Positions 62,584 through 64,000 of a stretch of DNA of 64,000 bases are shown here, one piece after another (the first letter of the stretch is position 1; the number at the start of each line of letters is the position of its first letter). This DNA is from Azadirachta indica. Its lineage: Eukaryota > Streptophyta > Magnoliopsida > Sapindales > Meliaceae. The stretch covers positions 3,278,966 through 3,342,965 of the forward strand of contig CM040446.1 in NCBI GenBank assembly GCA_022749755.1, written 5' to 3'. The notes beneath the pieces are model-generated. The model saw only the letters and a list, made by a program, of their open reading frames with translations, searched no databases and had not been told where the DNA came from. Both the position numbers and the translations under genes were made by a program.

Positions 62584-62850
62584 CATCATCATTATTGGAT
62601 ACATAATTACATGAATAATGAAAGTTTTAGTTATTTATTTGTTTCACAAAATAATATATAAGCTATTGATGACTCAAGTCTATCGTGTTAAGGTTAATTA
62701 TGTCAGATTGTCCTTATGGAGATTCTTTTAATTTGTTGCTTTTTATGTGTTAAAAAGTAAGAGAAAATCATCTCGACTGATATATAAAATGATTCGTATA
62801 TTAATAATAAATTAATTCCACAATATCCAATGCCGACAAAAAATCAATGA

Positions 62851-63336
62851 AAATATAAAAAATTCAAAGAGTAGATTTAATAATAATTCGAACTATATAC
62901 AAAGGGGCTAAAGGAGATATTTTTATACTTCCATTTATGTATATTAATAAATTTTTATCCCTTTATTTTTACGCTTGACCAATAAAAATGATTAGTATAT
63001 TCAGGGCTCCTTTAATATCACAATGGAGTGGATTTTAATTCATAATTGCTATAAAATGAACTAATTGACTTAAATTTCAGATTTGCATACTGCATTTACG
63101 CGTCTGGGTTTTGGTTCTTTGTTCGAGCTTCAAAATAGGTGTTCGATTTTGCATACTAGAACAAAATCTCAGGAAATTTAGATGTTCGATTTTTTATTAC
63201 ATTGTGAAATTGATGACAAAGACGGAAAGAATTAAAGAATACAACTCCAGAATCTACATGAATTCAATAGAATATGAATGAATACAACAAACAAAAGAAT
63301 TTATGTATGTATTATATATGCGCTGATTTAACTTGT
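62851..63336. other. Region downstream of the XTH gene
   Basis: AT-rich; the right part should be the XTH 3' UTR. No other feature is visible. Confidence 0.45.
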
Positions 63337-64000
63337 CTAGAAAGTTCTGCACTCCGGGGGAAGGCCCTGGGGAAATCTCTTTGCGTCTGTGCAGTAATTG
63401 TAAATCATGTAATTCTTCTGCACCCACTTCAGCCTGTCTTGGCTCGTTGAGTCAAGCTCTTGAGAAAGCCAAGCACTGCTGGGTGTAGATGAAGGTGAAT
63501 TATTTGGAGCGCAAGAAGATGCTCCATTAGACACCACACAAGCTTCAGCTTTGAAGTTTCTGTAGGAAGCAGTAAATGGAGCTTGTGTCCAATCAGTCTT
63601 GACAAGCCCACCTCTAGTAGCCCAGTCATCAGCATTCCAAAGCGAAGAGTAAATTCTCATTGGCTGATTCTTTGGGAATGGAACTCCAATGGATTCCGAG
63701 TTCTTGAATTCTCTTATGGCGGTGCCATCGACAGAGAAGCTGTAATTAGAAGCGAAGTAACATATAAGTAAACAAAAAAATTTGTTGAGATTTTAGTATA
63801 AACTAATTTAGTCATTCAAAGGAACAAAATACTTACACAATGCGCTGAGGATTCCAGAGGATGGAATAGGTGTGAAAATCTGCAGTTGGGTCAAACCAGA
63901 GATAAAATTGCTGTTCTCTGTTTCCCTTTCCTTGGCTGAAGACATTAGTGTGAAGAATGTAAGGATCACCACTCAGATTTCCCAGGAATTCGAAATCTAT
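63337..64000 (-). CDS. Xyloglucan endotransglucosylase/hydrolase, XTH22-25 type (3' part only)
   Basis: Secreted cell-wall GH16 enzyme that cuts and rejoins xyloglucan. The gene runs off the right edge. Two exons are visible: 64000-63837 (continues outside) and 63739-63337, joined GT-AG as RIV/FSVDG. The edge exon begins within the catalytic motif at IDFEFLG, so the acid/base Glu is seen but the nucleophile Glu is outside. The conserved N-glycosylation site NLS follows at once, then [10 protein letters not shown] and [10 protein letters not shown]. The last exon has [17 protein letters not shown], the XET C-terminal domain with its Cys residues, and ends [14 protein letters not shown]. The C-terminus resembles TCH4/XTH22-25. 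The visible part is intact. Confidence 0.94.

Larger units (their letters stand above)
61400..62850. repeat. Copy C of the tandem block
   Basis: The most complete copy. Its left part (61420-61990) matches copy A2 and its right part (61860-62850) matches copy B. It ends with CACAATATCCAATGCCGACA, matching CACAATATCGAATGCCAACA near 59985 in copy B. Confidence 0.8.

Overview
The window is nuclear DNA from a flowering plant, almost certainly a woody eudicot. Exons are short and separated by AT-rich GT-AG introns, intergenic DNA is very AT-rich, and every recognisable product is a standard land-plant protein. The protein sequences look Citrus-like to me, but that is recollection and was not checked.

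Nine protein genes can be reconstructed with confidence. Exon joins were worked out by hand and keep phase throughout. In order: (1) + strand 1073-2574, a UGT78-type flavonoid glucosyltransferase, 2 exons; (2) - strand 4472-4239, a Yos1/IER3IP1-like ER-Golgi protein with UTR introns; (3) - strand 8363-6958, an R2R3-MYB of the MYB36/RAX group, 3 exons; (4) - strand 19669-13980, a B4 Raf-like kinase with a PB1 domain, 8 exons, 1111 aa; (5) + strand 24538-26049, an intronless CYP94 cytochrome P450; (6) - strand 34270-26499, an FGGY carbohydrate kinase (D-ribulokinase type), 15 exons, 618 aa; (7) + strand 35495-43746, the fused biotin-synthesis gene BIO3-BIO1, 14 exons, 864 aa; (8) + strand 47034-53129, a CBP60 calmodulin-binding transcription factor, 8 exons, 646 aa; (9) - strand from the right edge to 63337, the 3' part of an XTH22-25-type xyloglucan endotransglucosylase. 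The genes do not form a pathway. FGGY and BIO3-BIO1 are divergent and share a 1.2 kb upstream region.

The most unusual stretch is 54.9-62.9 kb, between CBP60 and XTH. It carries a degenerate tandem array of at least three, probably four, copies of one block. The two best copies each contain a 37-codon reading frame on the minus strand. Between them, most base changes are synonymous and both indels keep frame, which suggests a small protein family I do not recognise. Each block also carries a conserved short palindrome just past or at the end of that frame. A separate 138-aa orphan reading frame with a good TATA box lies inside the array, and a MULE-like MITE has inserted into it.

Other notable points are three GC-AG introns (one in FGGY, two in BIO3-BIO1), a 30-bp palindrome with an ABRE-like core upstream of the Raf-like kinase, a perfect 20-bp hairpin and a run of 33 C in one FGGY intron, and several long microsatellites.
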